This document shows, one piece after another, positions 62,618 to 64,000 of a stretch of DNA of 64,000 bases (positions are counted from its first letter, which is position 1; the number at the start of each line of letters is the position of its first letter). A program made the position numbers and the translations under genes. The DNA is from Bacillus sp. Marseille-P3661 (GTDB taxonomy: Bacteria; Bacillota; Bacilli; Bacillales; Bacillaceae_J), in contig NZ_LT965955.1 in NCBI RefSeq assembly GCF_900240995.1, positions 320,637 to 384,636 of the forward strand, given 5' to 3'. The notes under the pieces are model-generated. The model searched no databases, was not told the DNA's origin, and saw nothing but the letters and a program-made list of their open reading frames with translations.

Positions 62618-62721
62618 AAACTTCCATGGTTCTACAACTCCACAATCAATAAAGGCTGTCAAAGGCGCTTTTCCCTTTGATGGCCTTTATTGATTGTGGG
62701 ATAATCCCCTGATGGAAGTTT
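62618..62721. terminator. 104-base nested hairpin inside the IS, after the transposase
   Basis: Outer stem AAACTTCCAT 62618-62627 with ATGGAAGTTT 62712-62721. Inner perfect 17-bp stem CCACAATCAATAAAGGC 62640-62656 with GCCTTTATTGATTGTGG 62683-62699. Inside that, TCAAAGG pairs with CCTTTGA. T runs flank it on both strands, so it can stop transcription into and out of the element. Confidence 0.8.
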
Positions 62722-62732
62722 GAAAAAATAGC

Positions 62733-63899
62733 CTACTTTGTTAGAGATTTTTTCTTTGAGTATACAGTCTGTTGATAATGCATTAATACAGCTCCTACCA
62801 GGCGGAAAGCAGATTGTGTATTAGGAAAGATTCGAATCACTTTTTCTCTTCGCTTAACTTCTTGGTTTAAGCGTTCAAGTGAGTTAGTACTTCGTATATG
62901 AGGGCGAAGAGCCACTGGATGATTCATGTATTGGATGGTATCTTCGAAACCTTCATCTAGTATTTCCAATGCCTTTACGTATTTAGGATTATCTCCAAAT
63001 TCACTCATAAGTTCATCCTTAAACATCCTCATATCAGCGATGGTAACCGCCTCAAACACGCGTTTGATCATCGTGCGGATTTCATTCGAGTCCTTTTTAG
63101 GTAATTTCTCAATAAGATTACGCTTAAAATGTACATTACATCTCTGCCAGCTAGTCCCAATAAATTCACGTTGTATAGCTTTCTGTAAACCTTGATGTGC
63201 ATCAGAAATAACAAGTTTAGGTGATTGTAAACCACGGGATTTGAGATGCTTTAAAAATTGACTCCAGCTCTCAAAACTTTCAGTATGATCTACACTTAAA
63301 CCCAGTATTTCTCGTTGGTTCTTTTCAGTAAGGGCAGTGGCAATATAAACAGCTTTAGAAACAACACGATGGTGTTCACGTACTTTTATATAAGTGGCAT
63401 CTACAAAAATATAAGGATAATAGATAGTATTTAGAGGCCGTTTTGCCCAATCATTTACAATCGGATCTAGTTTTTGCGTGAGTGAAGATACAAACGATTT
63501 GGACATATTCTCACCACAGAGTTGCTCAACAATATGTGTTACTTTTCTTGTAGAAACACCATTAATGACCATCTCTAACATGGATAGGACTAAAGCTTGA
63601 TCACAGCGTGCATATTTTTCAAAAACCGAAGGTGAAAACTCTCCATTACGAGTTCTAGGCACCTTGAGTTTGATCTTCCCAATACTCATTGTTAATTCTC
63701 GTTCATAGTAACCATTGCGGTAATCACGACGATCATCAGTGCGCTCGTAAGGATATGTTTGTAAGTAGTCATCTCTTTCTTTTTCCATGAATTCATTTAA
63801 GATCAATACAACAGCTGATTTCACGACAGTATCAATATTAGAATTTATTACAGAATCTTTTAAAACTTCCATATCTAGGTTAAACTGTAACTGAGTCAT
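62733..63899 (-). CDS. IS256-family transposase
   Basis: A 388-residue DDE transposase of the mutator superfamily. The triad is Asp167 (YIFVDATYIKV), Asp233 (LVISDAHQGL) and Glu342 (TNSLERLNQEVKRREKVIRIFPN), with the RCNVHFKRN C/D-x-x-H motif near residue 254. The frame is intact and full length. The ATG is preceded on the minus strand by AAGAGAGGAA. It is probably active or recently active. Confidence 0.96.
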   Translation of the reverse strand: MTQLQFNLDMEVLKDSVINSNIDTVVKSAVVLILNEFMEKERDDYLQTYPYERTDDRRDYRNGYYERELTMSIGKIKLKVPRTRNGEFSPSVFEKYARCDQALVLSMLEMVINGVSTRKVTHIVEQLCGENMSKSFVSSLTQKLDPIVNDWAKRPLNTIYYPYIFVDATYIKVREHHRVVSKAVYIATALTEKNQREILGLSVDHTESFESWSQFLKHLKSRGLQSPKLVISDAHQGLQKAIQREFIGTSWQRCNVHFKRNLIEKLPKKDSNEIRTMIKRVFEAVTIADMRMFKDELMSEFGDNPKYVKALEILDEGFEDTIQYMNHPVALRPHIRSTNSLERLNQEVKRREKVIRIFPNTQSAFRLVGAVLMHYQQTVYSKKKSLTK

Positions 63900-64000
63900 C
63901 TCTATTCCTCTCTTCCTTGTTTTTCGTGGTTGTTAAACATTGTAGACAAGAAGGAATAAAATGACTCATTTTCTTTTTACACAATTATACGGACTTAATC

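Larger units (their letters stand above)
62525..64000 (-). mobile_element. IS256-family insertion sequence
   Basis: About 1,476 bases. The left end from 62525 (AGTCAAGTCCATAGTCTTGT...) and the right end read inward from 64000 (GATTAAGTCCGTATAATTGT...) match at 18 of 25 positions, forming terminal inverted repeats with the shared blocks AAGTCC and TTGTGTAAA. The transposase reads on the minus strand. The right end coincides with the window edge, so the target duplication cannot be checked. Confidence 0.88.

Overview
The window reads as chromosome of a low-GC, endospore-forming member of the Bacillales, either Bacillaceae or the Lysinibacillus/Solibacillus/Sporosarcina side of Planococcaceae. 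The support is gene content and order: murAB-glpX-rho-rpmE-tdk, prfA-prmC, spoIIR-ywlB-ywlC, mntP-ywlE, rpiB, ywlG-glyA-upp-mnaA, the atp operon, ywzB-ywmB-murAA-spoIID and spoIIQ. This closely follows the Bacillus subtilis backbone. Start codons (ATG, GTG, TTG behind AGGAGG-type ribosome binding sites) and TTGACA/TATAAT promoters fit. The species cannot be fixed from the sequence alone.

Layout. 1-8.0 kb: murAB (cut by the window edge), fructose bisphosphatase, Rho, L31, thymidine kinase, a small lipoprotein, release factor 1 and its methylase. 8.0-11.3 kb: no genes, but a head-to-tail array of about 55 units of a 52-bp repeat. 11.3-17.6 kb: spoIIR, a GNAT protein, the ywlC tRNA-modification gene with a DnaA-box cluster, a monooxygenase-like protein on the minus strand, mntP, ywlE, a chemoreceptor and rpiB. 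17.6-19.1 kb: a 368-bp tandem repeat full of GGACAT/ATGTCC hairpins. 19.2-23.4 kb: ywlG, glyA, upp, mnaA. 23.5-24.7 kb: a 395-bp tandem repeat. 24.9-27.2 kb: a secreted Vpr-like subtilase. 27.3-34.7 kb: the complete F1Fo ATP synthase operon. 35.5-46.1 kb: an 11-gene nuo operon (A, B, C, D, H-N) without nuoEFG. 46.5-51.1 kb: ywzB, ywmB, murAA, spoIID. 51.2-55.6 kb: two nuclease-like genes among repeats. 55.7-62.2 kb: spoIIQ, two small membrane proteins, and a DUF4212/sodium-solute symporter pair coupled to a cNMP-CBS-DUF294 protein. 62.5-64.0 kb: an IS256-family element reaching the window end.

How the genes work together. Atp and nuo sit next to each other, so proton-pumping complex I and ATP synthase form one bioenergetic block. 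Nuo has no NADH-oxidising module and must take electrons from some other donor. spoIIR, spoIID and spoIIQ all act in forespore-mother cell signalling and engulfment. murAB, murAA and mnaA feed cell-wall synthesis. prfA with prmC, and ywlC with rpmE, serve translation.

The most unusual content is not coding. At least five families of intergenic repeats fill nearly every large gap between transcription units. They are the 52-bp array; six-module arrays with a period of about 20.6 bp (nine copies at four places); a CGCAAAT array with a 21-bp period; GGACAT hairpin elements at two places 44 kb apart; and short GGGGACGGTTCTC/GGGACAGGTCCC hairpins. Two of them have periods close to whole helical turns (52 bp, about 21 bp), and unit length is kept far better than sequence. 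I do not recognise these families. They are the best candidates here for something undescribed, though neutral amplification has not been excluded.
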